Assembly (NCBI GenBank): GCA_900708905.1
Contig: CAADRB010000028.1
Location: forward strand, 772,893-836,892
DNA: 64,000 nt
DNA from: Hymenolepis diminuta
Lineage: Eukaryota > Platyhelminthes > Cestoda > Cyclophyllidea > Hymenolepididae
Direction: 5' to 3'
The position numbers were made by a program, and so were the translations under genes. How positions within the stretch are numbered: position 1 is the stretch's first letter; every line of letters starts with the position of its first letter. A model generated the notes under the pieces. That model had not been told where the DNA came from, ran no database searches, and saw only the letters and a program-made list of their open reading frames with translations. This document shows, piece by piece, positions 47,501 to 61,087 of the stretch.

Positions 47501-50500
47501 CCTGAAAAAGGAAGGTGCAGCCTCGCCTGCATTTTGTGCAACTGTTTTTGACACTGTTCCATTTGCGAGAGAAACAGGTTTAACAAGACGGAGTTTCTCG
47601 AGTTGCTTGCATTTATCATCCATCAGAACCTATCGCCGAATGCGGTTTCATTGACTATATCATTTTGGGTAATTGACCACGGTGGACGATTAATGAGTTC
47701 TTGAAGAGGCAGGGGTACAACTGCCTTCTTGTTGTTTCTTTAGGCAGCATATTTGATTTGTCTGGTAATCACGCGGAGGGGATTTCTGGATTGATTGATG
47801 CTTGGTCACGGTAGGCTCGGAGACACGTCGTGCTGTAACGACCTGAGGCATGGAAGATTCTATAGAGTGCGTAAGACACTATCTCGAACTGGTGGGTGGG
47901 ACTTTGTGTCATCATTGGTCGTTTGAACTGGAATTTCAGTGGGAAGCACCTTAGGAGAGACGGCTACAACCAGGGATTGAGTAGAATTGTTATAAGAATT
48001 TAGAGAAATAGCGGTATTAGAAATATCAGGAGGCATTTTAGCCTCAATGTCTACAGAAGGAATATTTCTGCGGATAAGCTCTCAGACATTTTGTAAAGAA
48101 TTGAACAATCCGCTGTTTGTTAAGAAACTGAGGATCTTTTGGCTTTCGGTATTTTAGATTGTCGGAGATACTAAATAATATGTGCTCTCCACTATTATAA
48201 ACCGATTAGCCTCCCAAATAGCTACGAACCCCATAACTCAATGATAACACGTAATCACCTTAACGGTGAGCTTTAATCCAAGATTAGGCAAGTCGACGAC
48301 CCTGCAAATTGGCACATTTTAACAAATATGTTAATTTTGTGATCAATTAATTTTATTAATTTTTTTCTTCGATAAAATTGTTCTTTTCACCCGACATTTA
48401 CTCTATTTAAATAGTGGTAATCATACAAGTCATATATCTAGTGAAATCAACTTTTATTGAACACTGGTAAATTCTGTCAACTCGAAATCTTCTTACTTCA
48501 TAGGGTATCTATCCGTACGTCCATGTAATTTTTCCAGTTACTTGCCTGTTTAACGAAGTGTACGGAAAATTTTTCCTGAATATGGCCTTCAGAACTATGC
48601 ATAACAGGTCAAAGGTGGAAAATTATGTCAAAATGCAGAATTGGTAATCAGAAATTTTCGTAGAGCACTCTATTTAATGGAACTTGAAAGCTATGTATCA
48701 TTTTGTCCAACTCGTATCTTCGACGCGATCTCTATGTCAATAGACTTATTATTTCAATAAAACTTGAATGTAAAAATTATCTCCACTTCAGTTCAGGATA
48801 AAACTGCACTTCTTCGTAATTAATTTACTTGGTGGTGTGATTGATTTGAGTATAAATTGGATCAATCTATTGCAATAAAAGGTATGAGCAATTAATTTTA
48901 CAGTTGCAATTTTTATTTATCGCTTTGAATATGAAAAATGTGAATAACTGACTTTCTTTTTAGTTAGTTAGATGCAATCAAACCCTAAATCGACGAAATT
49001 CCAAGACGTACGACGATATAAAAGATTAAAAATTTAAAGAATTTCTAAAAATATATTTAAAAAATAAGTGTTTCTTGTTTTCTTGTAATATGTTTCAAAT
49101 CTCCTCCTATTATTTATTAGGTACTGGTGACTAAATAGATAAAGAGAGAAAATAGAAAATTGTCAAATTTTCGGCTCAATATTCTGTATTCTGACTGGAC
49201 GCGACAATAATTCGAAATAAAATGCTATCTCTTCTCTACTAAAATAATATAATGTTGGCTAAAAAGATAGCAAATAAGGGGAAAATTCTGCCGAAACTTA
49301 TAAGGATTTTGAAACGTTGATATATGATAGAAAGCAAAAATGTTTCATTATTAAGACTACTTGTTCAATAACAAAAAAGATCGGCTAATGTTCGTTTTAC
49401 AAGTATGATTTAGACATAAAGATGCATAACTTTAAATAATACAGTTAAAAAATTGAGAGGAAGGTAAAATTTGAAGATGATACTCTTGAAAAATGGGGAC
49501 ATCTCTGGAGCTTCGGTTGCAATTTGCGCCTCTTTACTCTTAGCAGCTTCAGGATACGTGAGAGGTTGTTATTAAGGCAATTGGACACAGTTTTACTGAT
49601 TTTCACGAAAGGAGATTTGCTTACTCATATAGCTCTATGGTCACATATTTTAGAATCCGGCTCTAAGTTCTCTGATACCCTTATTTCACTTAGAAAGTAC
49701 CTCGTTAAAATATAGAACAACCTTATTATCAAACCAAAAACCAATTTCTCATTTTAATTTAATAGAGTATTTCAAAGCTCTGAATGGAAAAAGACGACAA
49801 ATTGAACAAAACACCATAATTTATATATTGTGCACTGGAAAATTTTCAGTTAAAGATGTGTTTTATTATAAATATTGCTTAAAAATGACCTCTACGTGTC
49901 GTCTCAAGAAAAATGTAGTAATTAATGTCCGTTTTACCCATATATGGTAGCCTTATTTTAAATACCACAATGACATTAGTTAAAACATTTTCCCTTGTTC
50001 GAATAGGTCCTTTGGCGGTTCTTTATTACGGTACGCGGAGATAAGCTAATAATCTGTTATTTAAATTTGTATAAACAATAAACTAAGGGAACTAATAAAG
50101 CCTGCATTAGATAAAAGCAAAGTGTCCTGTCTTTTATCAGCCGGCTTGAATTTGACTTCCATAAATGTCTTCATTAATAACGAGGACAGGAGTTTTTATT
50201 CTGCCATCTAAACATAAACACTGGAATACAGTTTAAACCGTCGGGACTGAAAATAATTAAGCAGGTGAGAATGTATATTGTATTTTAATGTCCTTAATTC
50301 CTACCGATTTTTATATTTCTATATTTTTTACCAGTAAGTATTGAACCATTTTGAATTCATGGTTCTAATGATATTTTGAAGATTTCTTCTCACATTCAGC
50401 GTAGAGATTAGTAGATCGTTTTTTTTGAAATCACTTTTCACTTTACTCTATTTCTTTCGTCCATTTGGCGACACATAAATGTTTAAAATTCTCAAAATTT

Positions 50501-53500
50501 CTTTGAAGGCTGTTCATTTTTAATGAATTTAATAAATAGCCTATAATAATATTGTTACCTTTCTCATAAATAAATAACTTTTCTGCTGTGAAAATTTTAT
50601 TTTATCTATTATTTTATTATAAACGTTTTAGTGGCTAAGAAAATCGGATGAATTGCTAATTCATTTTCACCTTCAAACTTGTATCCGAAGGCATTAGAAA
50701 TAGTGATATTAAATATTGGTTTTGCCGAGAGTGGAATGAATTTAATGTAAATTCTTCCCGAAAAATTTTACAGTTTCGTAATCAGAAGATCTGACCCCCC
50801 AATTTAACTAGTTATCTCCTTAGTTGATCCTTTTTCGAGAAATTTTTTCACTTGACGAAAATTTCATAAAATTTTTTATTAAAACTTTTCATTCTTCCTT
50901 ATGTTTCTGAGTAGATTTACTCGTATTAGGTGGAGCAAGTTTCGATTTAAAAGTTGTCCGAAATTTGAGATTTCCCTAGCCTTTTGAAACTTCTATAGTT
51001 CTCTTAGAGAATAGCTTCTTAGAAGTAATTGTTAGCTCTGGTTACAGTGGTTAACATTTTGACTAGGGTGAAAATTATGAATATTTCAAAGAAATTTACT
51101 TGTAACTCATCTCGATTTGCTATGTTCTGAGATGATCTAGACTGATTATTACAGAGAAGCATCTATAATTATTGTTTTAGTGTTTTCCAGTATTCTACCA
51201 CAAAAATAAACTATTAAGTTGTTTAGTTTAGAAAGTTTGATCAATAGTATCATTACATATGACAAAGGAAAAAACCAAAATTATAAACACTTTGTAATTT
51301 ATTCAAAAGAAGGAATCAAAATAATGGATCGAATTAAAGCATAGAATAATAATTTAGGGTAAAATAATCCCTTGTCCATATGATTTTTAGATTTATTTGT
51401 ATGAGTTATCGTTTTACAGTTCATGTATCTGAGTTCGTTGCATCTTGTCCTTACGTTTAAAGTTTAAAGCTTAAGCTTTTGAGCCCTAGTTTTCTGAATG
51501 ATAGACATGTTTGCTGCGTTCAGAGCTGGTCGAATCGTAAGGTTGATGCACATAAAAAATCTGGTTCTTATTTCGAAAGTGGTTAGAAATAAAATTTTAA
51601 ATGGGGAGAATTTGGTAAAATAATCATTTTTTGTATATTTAATTATGGAATTTCTGCAGATAACGCTTAGATTACCTATTTTCAACTTAAATTGCCTATC
51701 TTCTTTTCATGTCTTGGGTAGTTTATCACTGTCTATACACATTTGGCCGATCTCAGACAAAGCCTTAATTTTGTATTATTAACAGTAAGCATGTTAATTA
51801 TTCGCTATATAATGTTTTTAAATAATTCAGAATAAAAAATAGTTGTTGAATTTTACCCATAATTATTCTCATAAATATAAAGGAAATCAAAATAAAATTA
51901 GGATCTACTCTTAATGAGTCCATTTAAATAGTTAAATCTCTTGATTTTTTTACAAAATTATACTGGATGAAGTTAATTTTCATTTTGCACACATTGATTA
52001 ATTCTTAATTTTCACAAAAACCTAGAACCCTGGTTACTCGGATACGCAATAAATTGTTAATTTTTGATAAACCTAGATTCTCGCAATTCATTAGAAGTAA
52101 AAAATTTGTGCCAGATTAGGACTATGTCAATGCCGAATACTTGTATTTGAGACAAAAAAGTCAGAAAATAAAACCTTTCTAACATAAAAAGGGCAATGTC
52201 CTTTAGCTACATTAAAAAATAACGAAAATTACTTCAATTTAAAATTTTAAACCGTTGAATATTGTGTAAAAACAAGCATTGGAAGGGAAATCAAATAAAA
52301 GCAGCAGAAAGACTTCTCGATTAAAAAACCTGTCAATAGTCACTGATAGTTGTGACCAACCCAGGAGACAAATCATGAAACTCGAATTTTAATACGCGAG
52401 CCACTTATTTAGTAAGTACTGCGCAACTCGAAACCAAAAATCTAATGGAGTAAAAATCTTTAGTATCTTGACGTCGTTGTCATTATCTTTTTGATCCACT
52501 CCTAGCCTTTTTTAGAACTCTCACTTTTTGGATCAATTAACTCAGTGCTTCCCTTTTCAGTCGATTCCACAAAAGAGTTCCTCTAAATTCGATTTTTGCA
52601 TGCAAATGAATGACTTGCATTTTTTTATTAGAGCCCTCTACCTTTAATACAATTTCTAATGAACAAGATTAGGATTCATGGCTTTGAGAAAAGATTCCCA
52701 TGAAAATAAACAAATAGAAAATTAATTTGAATAACGAATTCAGTGTAAACTGACAGCATTTTTTTATTTTTAGATAGTCAAATATTACTTGACATTTTAA
52801 TCCTCCTGTCTAGTAAGAGAAATTTAATTATTTTTTCCTGATTATGAAATCATTCACCTTGTTCCGATGTAGTATGTTTGGCGTTATTGACTATCGTAAT
52901 TTGGGCAACTGTGTTTATTTATATATTGCGCCTTCTCATTACAAAATTATTTTTGATAAAGTTCGATGAAAATATTTCCTGTTGATATGGGGTTGAATAA
53001 GAGTTGAAATAATTAGTAATGGACTATTTAATATAAATTACTTAGGGTCATCTAGTTGTTCTTTTCCTAAATGAGAATATACGTACCATGTGGACATTCT
53101 CGTTCAATCAATTTTTGAACATTATAGTCGTGCTCTTTAACTCATAAATCTATGAATAGATCTTGAATTTTGATTTTTTGGAATAATCGGTCATAATGCA
53201 AAGCAAATTTTAATTAAAATCCTAAAACTAATGAATCTGTCGATGACTTAACTATCGATCTCTTTTTCCTCCCGATCCCTCCACACCCTTCCCTGGAACT
53301 AGTCTATTGGTCATAAGAATTAGATGCTTCTCAATATTGCTTAATGTAAACTCTGTCCGCTTTGTTACGGATAAATCTGACATATTTTTTTATTTATTCC
53401 GGACTTTATTTCTCTATGTTTACAGAGAATGATCGAGCAATAGGTTAAGCCGTATATTAATTGGAATTTCATCATTATTTGCCATACCTCATCTAAGTGC

Positions 53501-54909
53501 ATTTCCTCTCTATATTTTCATTCTGTAAAATGGGCAATACATTTTTGTTATAATGTGCTACCAGAATGTTTTTATATATGGTCAAGCTATAATTACTCAA
53601 ACCCCAGAGAGAGAGGAAAAAGGTAAGAATTTTCCTAGTAATCGGACAGTTGATGATGAAATTCATGATCTATTTATGCCCTTTATATAGGGTTTGTCCG
53701 GCTGTGATTGACCGGAGTAGATTGAACCAATCATTGGACTGCATTAATAGATATCAGGATATGTTTTGTATGACAACGGACCAACCTATGAATGGCGGTT
53801 GATCCCGTCAGGCCGTGATATGACGATGATATGCAATTCCGCTTTCGGTGCCCGCCAGAGTATTCTATCGCCTTCCTATCGATTTCGTTTAAAACTCCTT
53901 TGTTAGGCGATTGATCGGAAGCATTTTTCGTTGCAACGGGCATTTAAATTTATCAATTCCTAGTAAAAAAGCGGAAGTGAATTCAAAAAAGCAGAATATT
54001 TCGTTTTTCATCAAACACTGCTCATACAGTAATCATCCTCTCTTAAACAGAAACGCCATTTTAATTTATTTCAGAGGATATTTAGCTGAAATACGGGTGA
54101 TCTTAGAATGTCGTAAAATTAAGCTTATAATGCTGGGCAGTGATGCTCGGGGATACTGTTGAACAGCAGGTTTTATCCTAGGAAGGTGCTGTGCTATCAA
54201 TCTCAAGAATCCAACAAATTTCATCACAATTTGATTTTGTGTCGAGACTAAACTATAAATATAAGAATTGTTAAATATTTCCCTTTGACGGACTTAATAT
54301 TTTATTTCATTATTACTGAAATAAAGATTCTTATGAATTAATATGAATTACCATATAGTAAGCATAAATCAGACTGGGCTGCAATAAGTTTTCGCTATAA
54401 CAATGCTAATTTATGTTTTTCCTTCTTCTGACTGGGTTGTTGGCTTGTAGATCATAAAATATGGGAAGAAAATGGAGAATTCGATTCAATACTTGAGTAG
54501 ATAACAAAGGGGACTTCCTTCTTGTAATTCATTGGATGTTAAATCATAGAATAGACGAAATAGAAAATGCCATAGTCTGTCTGGCGTCTGGGCACGTACA
54601 ATGAGTTGCCTGAAAACTTTCCAAGTGCTAAGAATAAATTAAATATAAATATATCTCACCCTCTTGAGATCTTAAATAAAATTACAACTGCGCTGAACTA
54701 TTTCTTATTACTCCCTTTGGAATAACGACATTGTAGTGAGGGGATTGTTTATGTAAACCTATTTTTTACAAACACCTAAGTATTTGTAAAATCGTTTTCT
54801 CTTATATAAAAATTATAAAACATGTAATAAGTAGTGTTACTCGTACTTTAAACGATTATTTTATTTTTTAATTCGCAACAAGGCAATTTTTCATCTTGAA
54901 AAGGCAGCT
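47501..54909. other. Gene-poor AT-rich stretch
   Basis: No supported gene. 47501-48180 is somewhat GC-richer and may continue the retroelement relic on the minus strand. Beyond that, both strands are uniformly AT-rich without clear strand asymmetry. The open frames at 49524, 51464 and 53731 have no domain character. Confidence 0.5.
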
Positions 54910-55130
54910 GAAAAAGGTTAACATTAAATAGTCCAATAAATGAAAATGGAAGGGGATTGAAAAGCTGTTGAGAGCAAAATCGAGGTATCAAAAATTCTCA
55001 CTTTATTTGAATTTTATATTCAGATTGTACTATATTTACTTTAAGGGTAGTCCATGCTACGAAATATTACATTTTTTCGTCACCTAGATTACTGAGTTAA
55101 TTCTCGTCCACAATGTCCAGTGCTTATTGA
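54910..55130 (+). repeat. Dispersed repeat, family R, copy 2
   Basis: Blocks 'gtccaataaatgaaaatgga', 'aggggattga', 'ctttatttgaa', 'agattgtactatatttact' and 'aatgtccagtgcttat', in the same order and spacing as in intron 2 of the phosphatase (39905-40130). Confidence 0.6.
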
Positions 55131-56140
55131 TCAGCTATATAATCATTATGATTGGTATTACCGCTTCAATTCGCTTCTGCCTATAAAGGTTGACGAAGAA
55201 GAATGACTTTGCGTGATATTAAGCATGATATTAGTATACCAGAACAGAGAAAGAAGTTAACTATAATTTATTTGAAAAAATAGACTCTCGAATTCGAATT
55301 TTAAATAATCATTAATATGGACTATTGCACAATATTTAAGTTGAACTAATATTAATAAATAAATGGTAAAAACATGCATAATGTGAGCCTTAAATAACGA
55401 ATTAATGGGAAAATTAAATAATCATAATTTAAATTTTCAATTTTTTCGTTGTACCACTATCAAACCTGCCGTCTCAAAAATATAAATAATTGCAAGTAAA
55501 TGTTTTTACTGTTATTGTATTCTGTTTACCCGAATAACTATCATGACTTTCTTAAGATAACGATAAAACGGCTTTACTACGTCACAAGCCGCAATTAATA
55601 AGCATGGGAGATCAATTACTAATAATTAATAGATAACGAAATTTTCTTCTCTTTGAAATGTTTTGTTAATGAAATGCACTCGACATGATGTTATAAAAAA
55701 TCTAACCATATTGTATTAAATTGAACTAAAACTGGAATCCCTTAAGAGTAATTTTATTTGGGTTATATATTATCAATTTAGGTCAGTAATTCGTTCATAA
55801 TTTTGCTTATGTTATATTTTTGAGTAGCGCCATTCATAAACTATATCTCATTAATATCAATACGATAAATATTTATTGTTTTTAGAATGTCAATAAATTT
55901 CCGAATACATTTTAGTAACAGTTATTCTGTCTGTAAAAATTTAAATTTCACAAACAAATTCTTAATAAAGCTGAATATTTTAGGCTTATGAAAATTAAAC
56001 TACCTTCTGTCAAATATTTTCGTAATGGCTGACACTTTCAGTTAACCAACCCTTTTAGTCCAGCATGCCAAAACTAAATATTTCTTGTAAACACGTTATT
56101 TGAATCCCATTCAGTGCATTTATTTCCAACGCTCATCTTC

Positions 56141-56142
56141 AG
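56141..56142 (+). other. Candidate splice acceptor just upstream of the Bcl-2 start codon
   Basis: The sequence gctcatcttcag ends 12 bases before the ATG at 56155 and is preceded by pyrimidine-rich DNA. It could accept an upstream 5' UTR exon or a trans-spliced leader. Inference from the motif only. Confidence 0.35.
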
Positions 56143-56154
56143 AAATTTTGAAAC

Positions 56155-56733
56155 ATGCCAATTCCAGGTCATATTAGAAAAAGGTCATTGGAACTATATT
56201 CTCTTACCCCTTGCCCTCTAGATAATCAACCAACAAAAGAAGTCATTGACCGACTGATTGTTGATTATGTGCTTCATCTCATTGGCTTACAGGGATACGG
56301 AAGTCTAAAGCTGTTCCCCGGAAAAGAAAGCAGAACGGACCTTAATCCGATCGTTGAAAATATCTTTCTTTATCTCATAGAACGGGGAGTGGAATCTGAG
56401 ATGGCCTTTCTTCCGCGTTTTCAGAATCGTCTAGCTATGCTTCCAAAAGCACCCGAATTCGCCAAACAAGACTTAATGCAAACTCTGAATGACATATGGA
56501 GCGACGGTGTTATCAACTGGGAGCGCTTTCTGGCTCATATAATATTCACTGGTGCCTACTGTCTTAAAACACTTGAAGTTGGCATGATTTACGAGATCAG
56601 ATTTCTTGTTGAATTATCTGTTAACAAGCTCGATGAACGAATCGGAGAATGGATTAATAATAAAGGTGGTTGGCCAGCCTTTTTCGCTCATTCAGTGAAT
56701 ATGAACATGAATTATTATTTAAAAGACGATTAA
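56155..56733 (+). CDS. Bcl-2 family apoptosis regulator, intronless, no C-terminal anchor
   Basis: 192 residues in one exon. Family features: a BH4-like helix at about 30-48 (EVIDRLIVDYVLHLIGLQGY), a BH3-like helix at about 70-90 (FLYLIERGVESEM, without the usual Gly-Asp pair), BH1 at 113-134 (WSDGVINWERFLAHIIFTGA) and BH2 at 164-179 (GEWINNKGGWPAFFAHS). The overall order and the DGV-NW...GGW framework are those of multidomain Bcl-2/Mcl-1 proteins acting at mitochondria. The BH1 signature NWGR reads NWER here. The protein stops 13 residues after BH2 without the hydrophobic tail anchor. Whether it protects from or promotes cell death cannot be told. AATAAA lies 78 bases after the stop. No neighbour suggests an operon. 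Confidence 0.88.
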   Translation: MPIPGHIRKRSLELYSLTPCPLDNQPTKEVIDRLIVDYVLHLIGLQGYGSLKLFPGKESRTDLNPIVENIFLYLIERGVESEMAFLPRFQNRLAMLPKAPEFAKQDLMQTLNDIWSDGVINWERFLAHIIFTGAYCLKTLEVGMIYEIRFLVELSVNKLDERIGEWINNKGGWPAFFAHSVNMNMNYYLKDD

Positions 56734-56810
56734 TTTAAATGTTTTAGATAATTCACAGTACCATTATTAAAGTTATTAGTGGCTGTAATGCGTCCCCATT
56801 AAAAATCGAT

Positions 56811-56816
56811 AATAAA
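56811..56816 (+). promoter_or_regulatory. Polyadenylation signal of the Bcl-2 family gene
   Basis: AATAAA 78 bases after the stop codon; it gives a very compact transcript unit together with the acceptor at 56141. Confidence 0.6.
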
Positions 56817-59800
56817 ATACCATTCTTATGCTCTCTGCAACTTCAACGAATACTACGGCAATAATCTGAACGGTTATTAGAGTTAAATATAACGAAATCC
56901 AGTATGAAAATCTCTATTACTCTATTTAAACTTTGAATCTATCATTCATGGCACAATAAAATGCACCCAGATTTGCTAAGTGAAGAGTGGGGAGCACCCT
57001 TGTTTTATCAATTTTGAAAGTGAATGTGTGAAGAAACTACTTTTGCAGGTATTTGAATAGATTTTGACAGATTGACATTTATAAATGGCTTATAAATGAT
57101 ATAGTTATTTAGAATTTGAAATGAATAATTAAATAATTCTTGAGATGATTTGTTCAGAGAGCGCACCATTTAACATTAACACTAGTCTATATGCTTTATA
57201 CAACTGTAATGTGAACAAGGTGTAGAATTGCCTAATAATTGAACGCTCGCGATCCCGAACATATTATTTTGGATAATCTACTAAAATAAGAAAAAAAGTA
57301 TGCAAGATAAGTAACAGTCATCAATTTATTTCGTTGCATTGTTGCATAACTCCTAATAGATAAAATTTTTATTCACATTGCAAATCGAATCAGTTTGAAT
57401 GGAAAACTATTTTAAAATCTTGGCAAACTCTTACGTTGAGTAAAGCTTAGTCGTAGATATCTCTATTTCATCACATTTCTGAAATTTGATGAAATATACA
57501 AAAAAGTGCAAACTATTTATTTATCCCCATAATTCAAATATTGAAGATCTTTCAATTCGTTATACACATACTGAATACACTAATTACTATCAGCGGAAAA
57601 ATGCCTTAAAGCAGAAATTAGTCCCATAATTATCTCATTTTATAATAATTCGATTTTGGTTGCGATATTTTCAAAACAAATATAGTAACAAGGATACCCT
57701 ATTAATGTATAATTTGTTTTTTAATTTAATTTAAAAAGTATATGGTTTCTGTTATTAATACTCACAATATAATAATAAAAAATTGCGATTTTTTATTGTC
57801 GGAAGCAACTAAAATCCGTTTACAGAAAGTTCAATAAACGATAAAGAGGAGGGAATGAAAGACATAAGGAGTTTTACTCCATTTGACTTTTGGACTCCAT
57901 TTCTAAAATATTTACTAAATTGGCAGTTCATCTTTCAAAATTCAACTTTCAAGATTCAGGCCATGGATTATAACTTGTCTATGGTGTTCAGTGTTTAGTA
58001 ACCGCTGTTATTTAATCAAGAAGGGTCGGTCCTGCCGCTTTACTTCAAATAGTTGGGGAGAAAAAGTTTTCTTACATGCAGTTCATCAGCTTACATTTTT
58101 TGCATAACCGAGAAGAGATAAGTAAAAATGTTAAGTTATCACGGCTTCGTAAGATGTGCTCGCTCAAGCGTAAGCTTATCTTTTTATGCAAAACGCCAAT
58201 TTTATCCTTTATTGAAAAATTTCACAATAGATTTAGAACAGGGTTAGTCTTGATAATTTGAGATAAGTTTATTTTGGTTCGCCTGTCGTCATGCTCATCT
58301 ACCAATGCTCATCTGCATACATGTAACCAGTGGACAAAATAACCAATCAGAACAAATTAAATTCGGTCAAAGATTTATAGTGTAAGGACTATGGAATATT
58401 AATCTAAGTTGTGCTCATGATGAGTTTTGGAAAGCCCATCCTGGAAGTCGCTTTAAGCGATAATCTAATTGTCTGAAATGATTGATAGTAAATAGTAAAC
58501 AAAATAAAATGTGATGCTATATCCTCATGATCTTATACAAAATTTATCATTGAATGGTACGTTTAATGTCAATAGTACCCCTTCAAAAAATGCAAAATGT
58601 TTTTAACAGGGTAGCTGCTAATTTGACTTCAAATTCTCGATCTTAGCATTTGTCTCTGTCTCCTTTGGCATCTTTGATATGTCATGTTAAACTCTAATTT
58701 GATTTTTAGCGATTTAACAGCTCTATAACTCAAAATACAATACGCAAAATGCTAAAAAATTACACATTCGATTATTTGCAGTACGCCTTACTACTTTTCT
58801 TAATGAAATATTTTGAATGCATCATTGGTAAGTTACCGTCTTTTTGTTTATGTGCAATAGGATAAATAGTCAATCAAGTATAAAAGTTTCTTATTATTTA
58901 TTCTTCGTTTTTGCCATGTTAATTTTAAATTCCACTCAGTACTTAATAAAACTAACCATAATCACATTATTAAAATATTTGCTCAGTTAATTAGTTCAAA
59001 ATGTTAGTTATGTAAGTTAATCATGAACACAACCACTCCATTCATCAAATACTCATTATTTCAAGTGTTATTGTTGCACTATTTACGTTTGAATAACAGA
59101 AACACATATTAACAAGTTACCTCAATATCCTCTACGATGAAATTCACAATCAAATGCTTTCCCATGGCACCCCGTTGCTTATCCAATCATCCAACGAACT
59201 CGGTCATTTGAAAAGAAAGATATTTCACCAAAAGATATTATTAAGGATTCATTTGAAGCTAATAAACATGATCCGCTAAGTTAAAAATAGCTCTGAATAC
59301 GGATTTTATTAACTGTTTCCATATATTGTGTTTCGGCCAGGTTTAGATTTGTAATCAGTGCGATTACTTAGGGAATCCAAATGTTGGTTAATTGCCTAGA
59401 AGAGCAGAACTTGCCGGTTAATCAGCTATTTCTACAAGAACATTATTAAAATCTGCTCTTCTCTGTAGGAAACCGAAATCGACTCTTAGATTCCCTAAGA
59501 AGCCATATTTAGAAATACTGCTATTATACGTAGAAAGGTGGTAAACGAGTGACTGAAGACAAATCTTGAAACCTTTAGTCCATTAAATGCAATTATTTCC
59601 TCAAAAGCTTCAGGAGAAATTTTGGTGATAGGATATCTTCCCAGACATTAAACCACCGCTCAGATACGTCATACCTTTTAATCAAATGATGACATAATAG
59701 ATAACATTTACTTCCCTTACAATCAGTAGAAAACACGAATTTGAAATGGAAAGAGAAAGATAACAAACGTTGAATTTCACTAAAATCTAACGTCAACGTT

Positions 59801-60693
59801 GGTCGAATAAATAAATTTACGAAGGCAAGAATGATACGCCGAAAAGTCCAAAGAACTTTTCAGCAAAGAGCTTTTTAAATCTAATTGTGGCCATCATCAT
59901 TTTCAGTGCGTAAACAGGCACTTTAAAACACCAAAAACACAGTATTTATAAATATCATTACAATGGAGTGTTATCCTATTGTTTGATGAAGCAGTAACTT
60001 ATTAGAAACTTCATTGCTTTACTAAATAGCACGAAAAATGTTGAGGTACGTATAAAAGTAAAAATTCAAGAAAGTAATATACTACAGTCCACATTTATCT
60101 TCAAAGCTTCGAGTTAATTTTAATATCTATTTAAACTACAATCAAGTCAAATGTTTCTAACGAATCTCATATTTAGGTAAATCACTGGAATGTCTTAAAT
60201 AGATTAAAAGTATGGAAAAACTCAATTAAAACCAGAAGGTTAAAATAAATTTATATTCATTTGGTCGTGTTTGTGAAATAAAATAATTTATCAAATATTT
60301 TATTTTCTTATACCTTGTTCTATCCAAGTGTTTTGTTGGTCATCTGATGATTTGCTTAAATCCGGGCCATCTGAAAAATTCGCATTCGGTGCGGGGCTGT
60401 TGACGATCTTCATACTATTAACATGTCATCGTTAACTAAATCAAATCTATCATAATGCACGTAATTTAAATTGACGTTTTTTTTGTATAAAAATATAAAA
60501 TTATAAAGTGTCAATGAGGATTTTCTGCTTCTTCTCCGTTTTTCGGAGATGCGATTTTATAACCTTGGTTTTCATTTATATGCTGCTCACACTCATTCTA
60601 TCAAATCCTTATGTCCAGTTATGAATTTACTTTGTTGATGAAGTTTCAAACATGCGTAATATATCTTTATTCATTTGATCAATTCAGATAAGT
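56817..60693. other. Intergenic, no gene seen
   Basis: AT-rich DNA with one repeat copy (57815-58000). Open frames at 58076 and 59593 are short and featureless. Confidence 0.5.
57815..58000 (+). repeat. Dispersed repeat, family R, copy 3
   Basis: Blocks 'acagaaagttcaataaacga', 'taaagaggaggga', 'ctccatttgactttt', 'aatatttactaaattggcag' and 'atggtgttcagtgttta', in the same order as copies 1 and 2 but more diverged. Confidence 0.5.
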
Positions 60694-60753
60694 ATGTCTA
60701 ACTTCGCTCGACGTCCGTCCTCAATCTTCACATCGACGCCGAATTCTCCAATT
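60694..60753 (+). CDS. Probable first coding exon of a gene extending right (unidentified)
   Basis: After a pyrimidine-tract acceptor (caattcag at 60680-60687) comes ATG at 60694, then 20 codons with balanced, GC-richer codon use (MSNFARRPSSIFTSTPNSPI), then the donor ATT|GTAAGT, phase 0. The plus strand becomes T-rich from here to about 62.1 kb, as in the sense strand of the other introns in this window. The peptide is basic and Ser/Pro-rich, like the N-terminus of many signalling proteins, but I cannot name the product. The following exon was not found in the window. Confidence 0.45.
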
Positions 60754-61065
60754 GTAAGTTATCTGCTGTGCATTTGAAACTATTCTAGACGTTTTAAATA
60801 TAATTTAAGATCTATATCATCTATGCATCACTTATTTCCACCCATTTACTTGAATTTTACAAATGTACAACCTTAATGTATCTTTACATTATGTCAGCCA
60901 GAGATCTTTGTTGAATTTGTCTTGTTGTGCAAAGGTTACATTTTACGTTCCGTTTTCTACATCGTTTTCTATTCATTCTAACTTGTCCAAAATCAGCATT
61001 AAATCTTGTACACTAATTCTACTTGACTTGGTACTAAATGCTCTTCGCTTGATTTGTTTTTCTTG

Positions 61066-61087
61066 ATATATATATATATATATATAT
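61066..61087. repeat. (AT)n microsatellite
   Basis: Twenty-two bases of alternating A and T inside the presumed first intron of the gene starting at 60694. Confidence 0.9.
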
